From Pullichristensenella sp002068815 (GTDB taxonomy: Bacteria; Bacillota; Clostridia; Christensenellales; Aristaeellaceae): a stretch of DNA of 64,000 nt. The translations under genes were made by a program, and so were the position numbers. The stretch lies in contig JAXGXF010000004.1 of assembly GCA_040772885.1 (NCBI GenBank), positions 183,636 through 247,635 on the forward strand, read 5' to 3'. Shown here piece after piece: positions 17,957-26,374 of the stretch. Position 1 is the stretch's first letter. Every line of letters starts with the position of its first letter. A model generated the notes under the pieces. That model did not search any database, had not been told where the DNA came from, and was given only the letters and a program-made list of their open reading frames with translations.

Positions 17957-19041
17957 GATATGCGCTGATCGGCTGCGGCCGCATCGCGCCGAATCACCTC
18001 GCGGCGGCGGTCTGCCATCGGGAGCGGCTGGAGCTTCTGGCCGTAGCCGACACCGCGCCAGAGAACTGCGACAGGCTTCTCGGCGCGCTTCCCGGGGATG
18101 ACCGGGGAGCCGTCCGGAAATACGCGGACCACCGCGAGATGCTCCGGGAGGTCCGGCCTCAGCTCGCCGCCATCGCGACGCCGAGCGGCTCGCACGCAGA
18201 GATCGCGCTCGACTGCATCCGGGCGGGCTGCCACGTGATCATCGAAAAGCCGATCGCGCTGTCGCTCGGGGACGCCGACCGGATACTCGCCGCCGCGCGA
18301 GAGAAGGGCGTATGGGTGTCCGTGTGCCACCAGAACCGCTTCAACAAGTCGATCCAGCGCATCCGCGCCGCCGTCGAGGGCAACCGCTTCGGCAGGATGC
18401 TCCACGGCGCGGCGCACATCCGCTGGAACCGGGGCAAGGGCTACTACGACCAGGCGCCGTGGCGCGGGACCTGGGCTGAAGACGGCGGCTGCCTGATGAA
18501 CCAGTGCATCCACGACATCGACCTGCTGCGCTGGATGATGGGCGACGACGTCGACGAGGTGTTCGCGTATACCGCGCAGCTCAAGCACCCGTATCTCGAG
18601 GCCGAGGACCTCGGCATCGCGCTGGTGCGCTTCGGGAGCGGGGCCTACGGCGTCATCGAGGGCACGGTCAACGTGTACCCGAAGAACCTCGAGGAGACGC
18701 TCTACCTGTTCGGCGACGCAGGAACGGTGAAGGCCGGCGGGCGCTCGGTCAACGTGCTCGAGGAGTGGTCGTTCGCCGACGGGCTCGACGATGCCGAACG
18801 GATCAAGGCGGAGTGCCGCGAGGACCCGCCGAACATATACGGCTTCGGGCACACGCCGCTGTACGCGGACGTGATCGAGGCCATCGAAGGCGGCCGATGC
18901 CCGCGCGTCGACGGCGAGGCGGGCCGGCGCGCGCTCGAGCTGGTGCTGGCGATCTACGAATCCGCGCGCGAGGGGCGGCCGGTCAAGCTGCCGCTTGCGC
19001 ACGCCTCGACGCTGGACTCCGAAGGAAGGTTTGGAAGATGA
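17944..19041 (+). CDS. wbpB: UDP-GlcNAcA 3-dehydrogenase, Gfo/Idh/MocA family, WbpB/WlbA type
   Basis: Oxidises C3 of UDP-GlcNAcA to the 3-keto sugar, the substrate of the aminotransferase. The N-terminal Rossmann fold begins with IGYALIGCGRIAPNHL; the EKPIALSLGDAD motif with the catalytic lysine is near residue 100; MNQCIHDIDLLRWMM near 182 carries the conserved histidine. 365 residues. The ATG at 17944 overlaps the preceding gene by 13 bases and is chosen because it gives the proper Rossmann N-terminus. Members of this family recycle tightly bound NAD. Confidence 0.9.
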   Translation: MQRIGYALIGCGRIAPNHLAAAVCHRERLELLAVADTAPENCDRLLGALPGDDRGAVRKYADHREMLREVRPQLAAIATPSGSHAEIALDCIRAGCHVIIEKPIALSLGDADRILAAAREKGVWVSVCHQNRFNKSIQRIRAAVEGNRFGRMLHGAAHIRWNRGKGYYDQAPWRGTWAEDGGCLMNQCIHDIDLLRWMMGDDVDEVFAYTAQLKHPYLEAEDLGIALVRFGSGAYGVIEGTVNVYPKNLEETLYLFGDAGTVKAGGRSVNVLEEWSFADGLDDAERIKAECREDPPNIYGFGHTPLYADVIEAIEGGRCPRVDGEAGRRALELVLAIYESAREGRPVKLPLAHASTLDSEGRFGR

Positions 19042-19604
19042 GCGACTTCTGGGCGCACGAGAGCGCGTACGTCGACGCGGGTGCGGCGGTCGGCGCGGGC
19101 ACGCGCATCTGGCACTTCTGCCACATCCAGGGCGGCGCGTCGATCGGCGCAAACTGCTCCATCGGGCAGAACGTAAACGTCGGCCCGAACGTGCGCGTCG
19201 GCGACGGGTGCAGGATACAGAACAACGTCTCGCTCTACGAGGGCGTGGAATTGGAGGAATGGGTGTTCTGCGGCCCGTCCTGCGTGTTCACAAACGACCT
19301 GACGCCGCGGGCGAAGTATCCCAAGGGCAGCGCGAACTACAAAAAGACGCTGGTACGGGAGGGCGCGTCGATCGGCGCGAACGCGACCGTCGTCTGCGGA
19401 CACACGATCGGACGGTGGGCGATGGTCGGCGCGGGCGCGGTGGTGACGGACGACGTCGAGGATCACGCGCTCGTCGTGGGCGTGCCGGCGCGGCAGCGCG
19501 GCTGGGTCTGCGAGTGCGGGCAAGTGCTGCCCGGTGGCCTCCAATGCGCCGCGTGCGGCAGGCGGTACGCGGTGTCCGGCTCCCGCCTCGCCGAGACAAC
19601 CTGA
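19038..19604 (+). CDS. wbpD: UDP-GlcNAc(3N)A N-acetyltransferase, WbpD/WlbB type
   Basis: Left-handed beta-helix acetyltransferase that acetylates the 3-amino group with acetyl-CoA. Hexapeptide repeats run from about residue 10 to 150 (GAGTRIWHFCHIQGGASIGA, then VGPNVRVGDG and VVCGHTIGRWAMVGAGAVV). The active-site loop FTNDLTPRAKYP is near 84. The C-terminus has four cysteines (CECG and CAACG) that look like a small zinc ribbon. 188 residues. The start overlaps the upstream stop (ATGA). Confidence 0.9.
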   Translation: MSDFWAHESAYVDAGAAVGAGTRIWHFCHIQGGASIGANCSIGQNVNVGPNVRVGDGCRIQNNVSLYEGVELEEWVFCGPSCVFTNDLTPRAKYPKGSANYKKTLVREGASIGANATVVCGHTIGRWAMVGAGAVVTDDVEDHALVVGVPARQRGWVCECGQVLPGGLQCAACGRRYAVSGSRLAETT

Positions 19605-19620
19605 CGGAAGGAGCGTTTCC

Positions 19621-20751
19621 ATGCGTTTTCGCGATCTTGAGGCGCAGTATCTGCATCTGAAACCCGAAATCGACCGGGAGATATCGGCGGTTCTTGACGA
19701 GGCGGCCTTCATACTGGGCCGGCAGGTCGGCGAGCTCGAGAAGAAGCTGGCCGCGTACGTGGGCGCGCGGCACTGCGTCTCCTGCGCCAACGGGACCGAC
19801 GCGCTGCAACTGGTGCTGATGGCGTGGGGAATCGGCGAGGGCGACGCCGTGTTCACGTCGGACTTCACGTTCTTCGCGTCGGCGGGGACCGCGTCGATTG
19901 TCGGCGCGACGCCGGTATTGGTCGACATCGACCCGCGCACGTTCAACCTCTGCCCGACGGCGCTCGAAGAGGCGATCGTGAGGACGGTGCGCGAGGGCCG
20001 GCTGCGCCCCCGCGTGATCATGCCGGTCGACCTGTTCGGCCTACCCGCGGACTACCCGCGGATCGATGCGATCGCGGAGAAGTACGGGCTCAAAATCCTC
20101 GAGGACGGCGCGCAGGGCTTCGGCGGGCACATCCGCGGGCGGCGCGCGTGCTCGTTCGGCGACGCGGCGACGACCTCGTTCTTCCCGTCGAAGCCGCTGG
20201 GCTGCTACGGCGATGGCGGTGCGATCTTTACCGACGACGGCGCGCTCGCCGAGGTCCTTCGCTCGCTGCGCGCGCAAGGCCGCTCGCCGGAGGACAAGTA
20301 CGATAACCGAGGGATCGGCATCAACTCCCGGCTGGACACGCTGCAGGCGGCGATACTGCTCGCAAAGCTCCGCGCGCTCGAGAAATTCGAGCTCGACGCC
20401 GTCAACGCGACCGCCGCGCGGTACGGGGAGAGGCTGCGCGGCGCGGTCGTGACGCCGTATATTCCGGAGGGCTACTATTCGAGCTGGGCGCAGTACACGA
20501 TACTGCTCGAGACCCGCGAGCAGCGCGACCGGCTGAAGGCGCGCCTCGCCGCGGTGGGCATCCCGACGATGATCTATTACCCGCGGGGGCTACACCAGCA
20601 GACCGCGTACGCGCACATGCGCTTCTCGGACGAATGGTACCCACACACGCTCGCCGCGGTCGGCCGCGTGCTCAGCCTGCCGATGCACCCGTACCTCGCG
20701 AAGGAGGACGTCGATATGGTGTGCGAGGCGATTTTAGAGAATCTGGCGTGA
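19621..20751 (+). CDS. wbpE: PLP aminotransferase of the DegT/DnrJ/EryC1/StrS family, WbpE/WlbC type
   Basis: Transfers an amino group to the 3-keto sugar made by the WbpB-type enzyme, giving UDP-GlcNAc(3N)A. The start MRFRDLEAQYLHLKPEID, CVSCANGTDALQLVLMAWG near residue 56, DFTFFASAGT near 80, DGAQGFGG near 161 and the PLP lysine in FFPSKPLGCYGDGG near 183 are all typical. 376 residues. Starts 16 bases after wbpD behind AAGGAG. Last gene of the locus, followed by a strong terminator. Confidence 0.92.
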   Translation: MRFRDLEAQYLHLKPEIDREISAVLDEAAFILGRQVGELEKKLAAYVGARHCVSCANGTDALQLVLMAWGIGEGDAVFTSDFTFFASAGTASIVGATPVLVDIDPRTFNLCPTALEEAIVRTVREGRLRPRVIMPVDLFGLPADYPRIDAIAEKYGLKILEDGAQGFGGHIRGRRACSFGDAATTSFFPSKPLGCYGDGGAIFTDDGALAEVLRSLRAQGRSPEDKYDNRGIGINSRLDTLQAAILLAKLRALEKFELDAVNATAARYGERLRGAVVTPYIPEGYYSSWAQYTILLETREQRDRLKARLAAVGIPTMIYYPRGLHQQTAYAHMRFSDEWYPHTLAAVGRVLSLPMHPYLAKEDVDMVCEAILENLA

Positions 20752-20794
20752 GGGGTGCGACACGGATAGAATCCCCTTATTTGCAACGCGCAGC

Positions 20795-20828
20795 AAGCAG
20801 TCGCCGTTTTCATGGCGACTGCTTTTAT
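20795..20828 (+). terminator. Rho-independent terminator after the wbp-type locus
   Basis: Perfect stem AGCAGTCGCC/GGCGACTGCT (8-base loop) followed by TTTTAT, 45 bases after the aminotransferase stop. Confidence 0.85.
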
Positions 20829-21094
20829 CATGTCTGAAGCGATTCGGCGTGCAGGTTAAGAGCTCTGTCGCCACAAGATTGAATCCCTTGTGCTTCGCTC
20901 CAACAGCGAGCAAGGGACATCGGCAAAGCCCCTCCGCCGAAAGTGCCGGTTTTATGGAGTTTTGGATGGGCATGGAGTCGGTGCTCGGCAGGAAGCATCA
21001 GGCGCTCGGAGGGATGCGGGATCGGGTTTTGCGCCGTCATTCTTATATAAAATCCAAAAATATATGCCCGATGCTTAAAAACAGCAAAAAAGGA
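20829..21094. other. Intergenic region without a supported gene
   Basis: About 265 bases between the wbp-type terminator and the next promoter. Short open frames occur on both strands but none has a ribosome site. The minus-strand translation of 20734-20973 is cysteine-rich and low in information and looks like a recurrent intergenic sequence rather than a protein; this rests on memory and is uncertain. Confidence 0.4.
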
Positions 21095-21146
21095 TTGACG
21101 AAACGCCGGGTATATGCTATTATTGAGTTACACTCATCACTGATGA
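21095..21146 (+). promoter_or_regulatory. Promoter and downstream palindrome for the cyclase/formamidase sugar operon
   Basis: TTGACG (21095-21100), a 17-base spacer and TATTAT (21118-21123) make a good sigma-A promoter. A 13-base palindrome TCATCACTGATGA (21134-21146) lies just after the expected transcription start, a typical repressor position. The operon ends with its own regulator gene (28354-29139), the likely ligand of this site. Confidence 0.75.
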
Positions 21147-21218
21147 TTGATGTCACGCTCTTTGAGGCCCCAGAGACGCCATCCAAGGCCAGTCGATACA
21201 ATAGCCGGAGGGAACGGA

Positions 21219-21977
21219 ATGAAGCTGAAGGGCAAGGTCGCCGTTATAACGGGCGCGGGGTTCGGCCGGGGGATGAGCAGGGGGTTTCCCGAGGGATTCG
21301 CCAGGGAAGGGGCCGACTTGTCGCTGAACATATACCAGGACGATCCGGAGCGAATCGCCGCCTTCGTAAAAGAGCTCGAAGTCCACGGCGTCCGGGTGAT
21401 CGTCACGATCGGCGACATCTCCGACGAGGGCGTGGTCGCGCGGCTCGTGGACAACACGCTCAAGGCGTTCGGCCGGGTGGACATATTGCTCAATTGCGCG
21501 GGCATCACCAATCCGATGTCCATCACGGAGATGACGGTGCAGGACTGGGACAGGATGATCGCGGTGAATCTGCGAAGCCAGTTTCTCACCTGCAAGTATG
21601 TCGTGCCCTATATGATAAGCCAAAGAAGCGGCCGCATCATCAACGTCTCCTCGCAGATCGCGCAAAAGGGCGGGACGGACCACTGCCATTATGCGGCGGC
21701 CAAGGCCGGCGTCATCGGCATGACGAAGGCGCTCGCGTGGGACCTCGGGAAATACGGCATCACCTGCAACTGCATCGCCCCCGGCCCCATCGACACGCAG
21801 ATGATGGATTCGGTCAGCGAGGAGTGGCGCGCGAGAAAGAGGGCCGATCTGGCCCTGCCCCGGTTCGGGCGCGTGGACGAGGTCGTGCCTACGGCGATCT
21901 TCCTCGCCAGCGATCCGGACGGCAACATCTACACAGGCCAGACGCTCGGCCCGAACTCCGGAGACGTGATGCTCTGA
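21219..21977 (+). CDS. SDR-family NAD(P)-dependent oxidoreductase
   Basis: Classical short-chain dehydrogenase, probably oxidising or reducing a sugar or sugar acid. The cofactor motif is TGAGFGRGMSRG (about residues 12-23), with NCAGI near 92 in place of the usual NNAG, and the catalytic serine and YAAAK (near 161-165). The C-terminus has YTGQTLGPNSGDVML. 252 residues. The ATG at 21219 has GGAGGG seven bases upstream. First gene of the operon that encodes a ribose-type ABC transporter, cyclase, epimerase and formamidase. Confidence 0.9.
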   Translation: MKLKGKVAVITGAGFGRGMSRGFPEGFAREGADLSLNIYQDDPERIAAFVKELEVHGVRVIVTIGDISDEGVVARLVDNTLKAFGRVDILLNCAGITNPMSITEMTVQDWDRMIAVNLRSQFLTCKYVVPYMISQRSGRIINVSSQIAQKGGTDHCHYAAAKAGVIGMTKALAWDLGKYGITCNCIAPGPIDTQMMDSVSEEWRARKRADLALPRFGRVDEVVPTAIFLASDPDGNIYTGQTLGPNSGDVML

Positions 21978-22001
21978 TTGGCCGAGAAAGGAGGGTTCCC
22001 G

Positions 22002-23504
22002 TTGGAAGCCGACGACAACAGAATCGTCCTCAGGGCGCGCAATGTCACGAAGACGTATGCGGGCGTCAAGGTGCTCGACGACGTGCGGCTGGATGTGCGG
22101 GCGGGGGAGGTGCTGGCGCTGATGGGCGAAAACGGCGCGGGCAAATCCACGCTCATCAAGATCATCACCGGCGTGGTAAAGGCGGACGCAGGCGACATCA
22201 CCTACATGGACGAGCCGCTGAAGATTCAACACCCGGTCGAGATATACGCAAAGAACATAGGCATTGTGCACCAGGAGTTCAATCTGCTGCCCGACCTAAG
22301 CGTCGCGCAGAACATGTTCATCGCCCGCGAACCGATGCTGGGCATGGGGATCGTCGACGAGGCGCGGCTCACACGCAAGGCCCGGGAGATCATGGAGGGG
22401 CTGAATATCCCCATCGACGTCGAGCGCAAGGTGGCGCACTTGAGCGTCGCGGAGCAGCAGCTCGTCGAGATCGCCAAGGCGCTCTCCTACGACTGCAAAT
22501 TGCTGATTCTGGACGAGCCCACGGCGGCGCTGGCGGAGAAGGAGACGGAGATGCTCTTCCGGGTCGTAAACAGCCTGAAGGCGCAGGGCGTGGCGATCAT
22601 ATTCGTGTCCCACAGGATGAGCGACATATGGAGGATCGTGGACAGGGTCACGGTGCTCAGGGACGGCAAGTTCATCGCGGAGCACAAGCTCAGCGAGGCG
22701 ACGGAGGAGCAGCTGGTCAAGGAGATCGTGGGGCGAGAGCTCACCGCGTATTTTCCGCCGAAGCCGGAGCACAGGCGGATAAAGCCGATGCTGGAGGTGA
22801 GGAATCTCACGGTAAACGGCGTCATCCATGACGTGAGCTTCACCGCCTACAGCGGCGAGATACTGGCCATCTCCGGGCTGATGGGCTCGGGGCGCACGGA
22901 GCTCGCCCACGCCATATTCGGCAGGCGGCGCGCGGACAAGGGGGAAGTGATCATAAACGGCACCCCGGTAAGGAGGTCCACCCCCAGCAGGTCCATACGC
23001 CGCAAGCTCGGCTACGCAACCGAGGACCGCAAAAAGGACGGCCTGATGCTCAACCTGAGCATCAAGGACAACGTGGTGCTCTCCAGCTACGACAGGTTCA
23101 TGAACCGCCTGACGCTGATACGCGACGGCGCCGCCGCGAAGGCGACGGACCGGGAGATGAAGCGCCTGCAGGTCCGGGCGACGGACAGGAATCAGCTGGT
23201 GAAGTACCTGAGCGGAGGCAATCAGCAGAAGGTGGCGCTGGCGAAGTGGCTCTTAACCGACGTCGACGTGCTCATCATGGACGAGCCCACGCGGGGCATA
23301 GACATCGGAGCGAAGATGGAGATCTACAACCTCATCCATGAATTGGTGCAAAAGGGCGTGTGCGTGATCTTCATCTCCTCCGAGCTCCCCGAGATCATCG
23401 GCCTGAGCCACAGGGTGCTCATCATGAACAAGGGAAGGCTCGCGGGGGATTTCGAGACGGAAGGGCTCACGCAGGAGCGCATCTACAGCTATTCAGCAAT
23501 GTGA
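22002..23504 (+). CDS. Ribose-type sugar ABC transporter ATP-binding protein
   Basis: Double-domain ATPase (RbsA/MglA type) that drives sugar uptake. Domain 1: Walker A GENGAGKST, signature LSVAEQQLVEIAKAL and Walker B LLILDEPTAAL. Domain 2: the degenerate GLMGSGRTE loop expected in this family, signature LSGGNQQKVALAKWL and Walker B IMDEPTRGIDIG. I place the start at TTG 22002 because AAAGGAGGG ends six bases before it; the TTG at 21978 precedes that ribosome site and is rejected. 500 residues, normal for the family. Confidence 0.93.
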   Translation: MEADDNRIVLRARNVTKTYAGVKVLDDVRLDVRAGEVLALMGENGAGKSTLIKIITGVVKADAGDITYMDEPLKIQHPVEIYAKNIGIVHQEFNLLPDLSVAQNMFIAREPMLGMGIVDEARLTRKAREIMEGLNIPIDVERKVAHLSVAEQQLVEIAKALSYDCKLLILDEPTAALAEKETEMLFRVVNSLKAQGVAIIFVSHRMSDIWRIVDRVTVLRDGKFIAEHKLSEATEEQLVKEIVGRELTAYFPPKPEHRRIKPMLEVRNLTVNGVIHDVSFTAYSGEILAISGLMGSGRTELAHAIFGRRRADKGEVIINGTPVRRSTPSRSIRRKLGYATEDRKKDGLMLNLSIKDNVVLSSYDRFMNRLTLIRDGAAAKATDREMKRLQVRATDRNQLVKYLSGGNQQKVALAKWLLTDVDVLIMDEPTRGIDIGAKMEIYNLIHELVQKGVCVIFISSELPEIIGLSHRVLIMNKGRLAGDFETEGLTQERIYSYSAM

Positions 23505-23516
23505 GGAGGACCGGAA

Positions 23517-24488
23517 TTGGAAGGCAAACAGATCAGACAATTCAGGGCGCGCAAGGGTGTCAAGGCCATACAGAACAAGTCCGGCATTCTGTTGGGGCTT
23601 TTGATCCTGGTGACTTTCTTCGCGATAAAGGCGCCGAACTTTCTCTCGCAGAAGAACCTCCTCAACATCTTGCTGCAGAGCTCCATCACGGCCATCGTCG
23701 CGCTGGGGATGACGATGGTCATCACCGGCGGCGGAATCGACCTCTCCGTGGGGTCGGTGCTCGCCATCTCCAGCATCGTCTCCGCCAATTTCATGACCGA
23801 CGGCATGCCCATGCCGCTGTCCATCCTCCTGGGCATTGCGATCGGGACGGGCTTCGGGGTTGTGAACGGCTTCATCATCTCCCGCACGAGCATCGCGCCC
23901 TTCATCGTGACGCTGGGCATGCAGAGCATCGCCCGGGGCATCGTATATATCATCTGCAACGGCGTGCCCATCACGAAGCTGCCCGTGGCCTTCAATGTGT
24001 TCGGCGGCGGCAAGATCGCGGGCGTGGTGCCGGTGCCGGTCGTGTTCATGCTCGCGTTCGCGGTTCTCGCGTTCATCATTCTCCATCGATCCAAATTCGG
24101 GAGGCATATCTTCGCGGTCGGCAGCAATGAAAACACCGCCTATCTGTCCGGTGTAAACGTCGTGAAGGTAAAGCAGAGCATGTATATTTTCTGCAGCGCG
24201 TTTGCGGCCATTGCGGGGATTATCTATGCCTCCCGAGTTATTTCCGGCCAGCCGAACGCCGGCGAGGGCTACGAGACCGACGCCATCGCGGCGACCGTCA
24301 TCGGCGGAACCAGCATGGCGGGCGGTCAGGGCAGCATCGTGGGAACGGTGATGGGCGCCTTGATCATGGGCATTCTGAGCAACGGCCTGAACATGCTGAG
24401 CATCAACTATTACTACCAGAAGGTGACGATCGGCGTCGTGATCATCGGCGCGGTGTACATGGATGCGATCCGGAACAAGAAGCGGTAG
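23517..24488 (+). CDS. Ribose-type sugar ABC transporter permease
   Basis: RbsC-type membrane subunit with about ten hydrophobic segments, starting at ILLGLLILVTFFAIKAPNFL. It has the family motifs GMTMVITGGGIDLSVGSVLA (about residues 62-81) and TSMAGGQGSIVGTVMGA (near 275). 323 residues. TTG start behind GAGGAGGA. It forms the channel with the ATPase encoded just upstream. Confidence 0.93.
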   Translation: MEGKQIRQFRARKGVKAIQNKSGILLGLLILVTFFAIKAPNFLSQKNLLNILLQSSITAIVALGMTMVITGGGIDLSVGSVLAISSIVSANFMTDGMPMPLSILLGIAIGTGFGVVNGFIISRTSIAPFIVTLGMQSIARGIVYIICNGVPITKLPVAFNVFGGGKIAGVVPVPVVFMLAFAVLAFIILHRSKFGRHIFAVGSNENTAYLSGVNVVKVKQSMYIFCSAFAAIAGIIYASRVISGQPNAGEGYETDAIAATVIGGTSMAGGQGSIVGTVMGALIMGILSNGLNMLSINYYYQKVTIGVVIIGAVYMDAIRNKKR

Positions 24489-24590
24489 CGGGATCATGGC
24501 TTTTTCGGCGCGACTGTTTTTTGGGCCCGAAAAGCAGCCGTCCGGGGGGCTTATGAGATAGCGGAAAAAGATCAACGGAGGAGGAAGACC

Positions 24591-25565
24591 ATGAAAAAGC
24601 TCGCAGTACTCGTGCTCGTCGTATGCTTGGCTCTTTGCCCGACGCTGGCCGCACATGCGGAAGCCGCCCAGAACGGGGAACAGGTTATCGCCGTCATCCC
24701 CAAATCGCTGCTGTACGATTATTGGCAGTATGTCCGAATCGGAACCCAGAAGGCCGGCCTTGACTATGGCTACACCATCGATTTCCAGGGCACCGCTTCC
24801 GATACCGACCTGGAGGGACAGATCAAGCTGGTGGAGGACTTCATACAGCGCGGCGTGGCGGCCATCGTCATCAGCCCCGTCGATCCCGATGGCATGGTGC
24901 CGGTGCTGAAGCAGGCGCAGGAGGAATACGGCATCCCCGTGGTGATCATGGACGGAAGGCTCAACGCCGACTTCCCCTATTCCACCGTCAGCACCGACGA
25001 CCATGCGGCGGGCATGTTCGCGGGCGAAAAGACGATGGAGCTCTTGGGCGAGGAGGGCGGCAAGGTCGCCGTGATCTCCGCGGTTGCGGGCGCCGTGCAG
25101 GAAGGCGGCCGCGCGCAGGGCTTTATCGACGCGATCGTCGCGTCCGGCAACGCGAACTACCAGATTCTCGGGCCGTTCTACGGCGACGGCGACCGCTTCA
25201 AGACCTACAGCATCATGCAGGACGTGCTGACCGCCAACCCGGACCTGAAGGCGGCGTTCTCCTGCAACGAGGGCTCGTCCGCCGGCGCGCTGCTCGGCGT
25301 GCAGGAGCACGAGGGCGAGCTTACGTTCGTCGCCTTCGACCCGAACGCGGACATGCACGATCCGATCCGGCAGGGCGTCATCACGGCCGGAGTCGCGCAG
25401 AACCCGTTCCTCATCGGCTACACCGCCACGCAGAACGTCATCAAGGTTCTCAAGGGCGAACAGGTCGAGAAGAAGATCGCGGTTCCGGTGACCTGGATCA
25501 CCGCCGAGAACATCGACCAGCCCGAGATTCAGAACGTGCTCACCCCCGTCGAGGTCATCCAATAA
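24591..25565 (+). CDS. Ribose-type sugar ABC transporter substrate-binding protein
   Basis: Secreted sugar receptor (periplasmic-binding protein type I fold). The signal peptide ends near AAHAEA; the Cys residues in it are not in a lipobox context, so it is predicted to be non-lipidated. The mature domain has IAVIPKSLLYDYWQYVRIGT, GVAAIVISPVDPDGMVPVL near residue 90 and VAFDPNADMHDPIRQG near 245. 324 residues. The 100-base gap before it contains a GC/T-rich hairpin-prone stretch (around 24500-24535) but no gene. Ligand unknown. Confidence 0.93.
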   Translation: MKKLAVLVLVVCLALCPTLAAHAEAAQNGEQVIAVIPKSLLYDYWQYVRIGTQKAGLDYGYTIDFQGTASDTDLEGQIKLVEDFIQRGVAAIVISPVDPDGMVPVLKQAQEEYGIPVVIMDGRLNADFPYSTVSTDDHAAGMFAGEKTMELLGEEGGKVAVISAVAGAVQEGGRAQGFIDAIVASGNANYQILGPFYGDGDRFKTYSIMQDVLTANPDLKAAFSCNEGSSAGALLGVQEHEGELTFVAFDPNADMHDPIRQGVITAGVAQNPFLIGYTATQNVIKVLKGEQVEKKIAVPVTWITAENIDQPEIQNVLTPVEVIQ

Positions 25566-25588
25566 CCGTCAAAAGAGGAGACTGGCCG

Positions 25589-25617
25589 GAGTCGCCGCTC
25601 GCTGGCGGCGGCGACTC
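25589..25617 (+). promoter_or_regulatory. Intercistronic hairpin after the binding-protein gene
   Basis: Nine-base-pair stem GAGTCGCCG/CGGCGACTC with an 11-base GC-rich loop and no T tract, 23 bases after the binding-protein stop and inside the operon. This fits transcript stabilisation or partial termination. Confidence 0.6.
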
Positions 25618-25651
25618 GCGGTATTGCTGTTAAGAGAGGCGTGAAGCGTAT

Positions 25652-26353
25652 ATGGCGAAAAAAATCATCGATTTGTCGTTGGAAATCAAGAGCAATATGG
25701 TCTGTCAAAAGGACTTTCAGAGCAGCGTCTACGTGCAGCTCGTATCCCACGAGCAATCCAAGGCGGAAAAATGCGGCACCCCCGACGACCCGTTCACTTC
25801 AACCTGGAATTACCTGGCGATCATCGAGCACATCGGCACGCATGTGGACGCGTATTTTCACATGTCTCCCGACGGCCTGCCGATCGACCGGATGCCGCTC
25901 GATCTGTTCTTCGGGAAGGCCGTGTGCTTTGACATGAGCCACATCCCCGAGCGCGGGAAGATCACCGCCCAGGATATGGAGCGCGCGCAGGAGAAGGCCG
26001 GCGTCAAGGTCGACGGGCACATCGTGCTGTTCTATTACGGCATACACGAGAAATATTTTCCCAGCGAGGAAATTCTGCGCAGGAATCCGGAAATCAGCCC
26101 GGAGGCGGTCAAGTGGCTGAAGGATCACGGCTCCAGAATGCACGGCGTCGAGGGCCCGTCCACCGATGTCATGGACACGAAGCTCTTCCCCAGCCACAGG
26201 GCCTGCAGGGACCTCGGCGTCAGCCACTTCGAATGGCTGGTAAACCTGGACAAGCTCGTTGGCAAGGGCGAGTTCGCGTTCTACGGGGTTCCGCTGAAGC
26301 TCAAGAACGGCAGCGGCTCCCCGGTTCGCGCGTATGCCGTCGTCGACGAATAA
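25652..26353 (+). CDS. Cyclase-family hydrolase, kynurenine formamidase-like
   Basis: Metal-dependent hydrolase of the cyclase/arylformamidase family. The diagnostic HxGTHxD metal motif appears as EHIGTHVDAYFH (about residues 60-71). MAKKIIDLSLEIKSNM is the typical first strand. 233 residues. There are no tryptophan-degradation genes nearby. It lies between a sugar transporter and an NAD-dependent epimerase, so the likely substrate is an N-acyl sugar, lactone or sugar amide rather than N-formylkynurenine. That part is inference. Confidence 0.88.
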   Translation: MAKKIIDLSLEIKSNMVCQKDFQSSVYVQLVSHEQSKAEKCGTPDDPFTSTWNYLAIIEHIGTHVDAYFHMSPDGLPIDRMPLDLFFGKAVCFDMSHIPERGKITAQDMERAQEKAGVKVDGHIVLFYYGIHEKYFPSEEILRRNPEISPEAVKWLKDHGSRMHGVEGPSTDVMDTKLFPSHRACRDLGVSHFEWLVNLDKLVGKGEFAFYGVPLKLKNGSGSPVRAYAVVDE

Positions 26354-26374
26354 AGCGATGGAGGGTGTTCACGG

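Noticed and set aside
20849..22831. 660-codon plus-strand frame over the SDR and ATPase genes
   Set aside because: Out-of-frame shadow with low-complexity Arg/Gly-rich sequence; the SDR and ABC ATPase in other frames have full motif sets.
25652..26353. Cyclase-family gene considered as a tryptophan-pathway kynurenine formamidase
   Set aside because: No kynurenine-pathway genes nearby; the operon is built around a sugar transporter.
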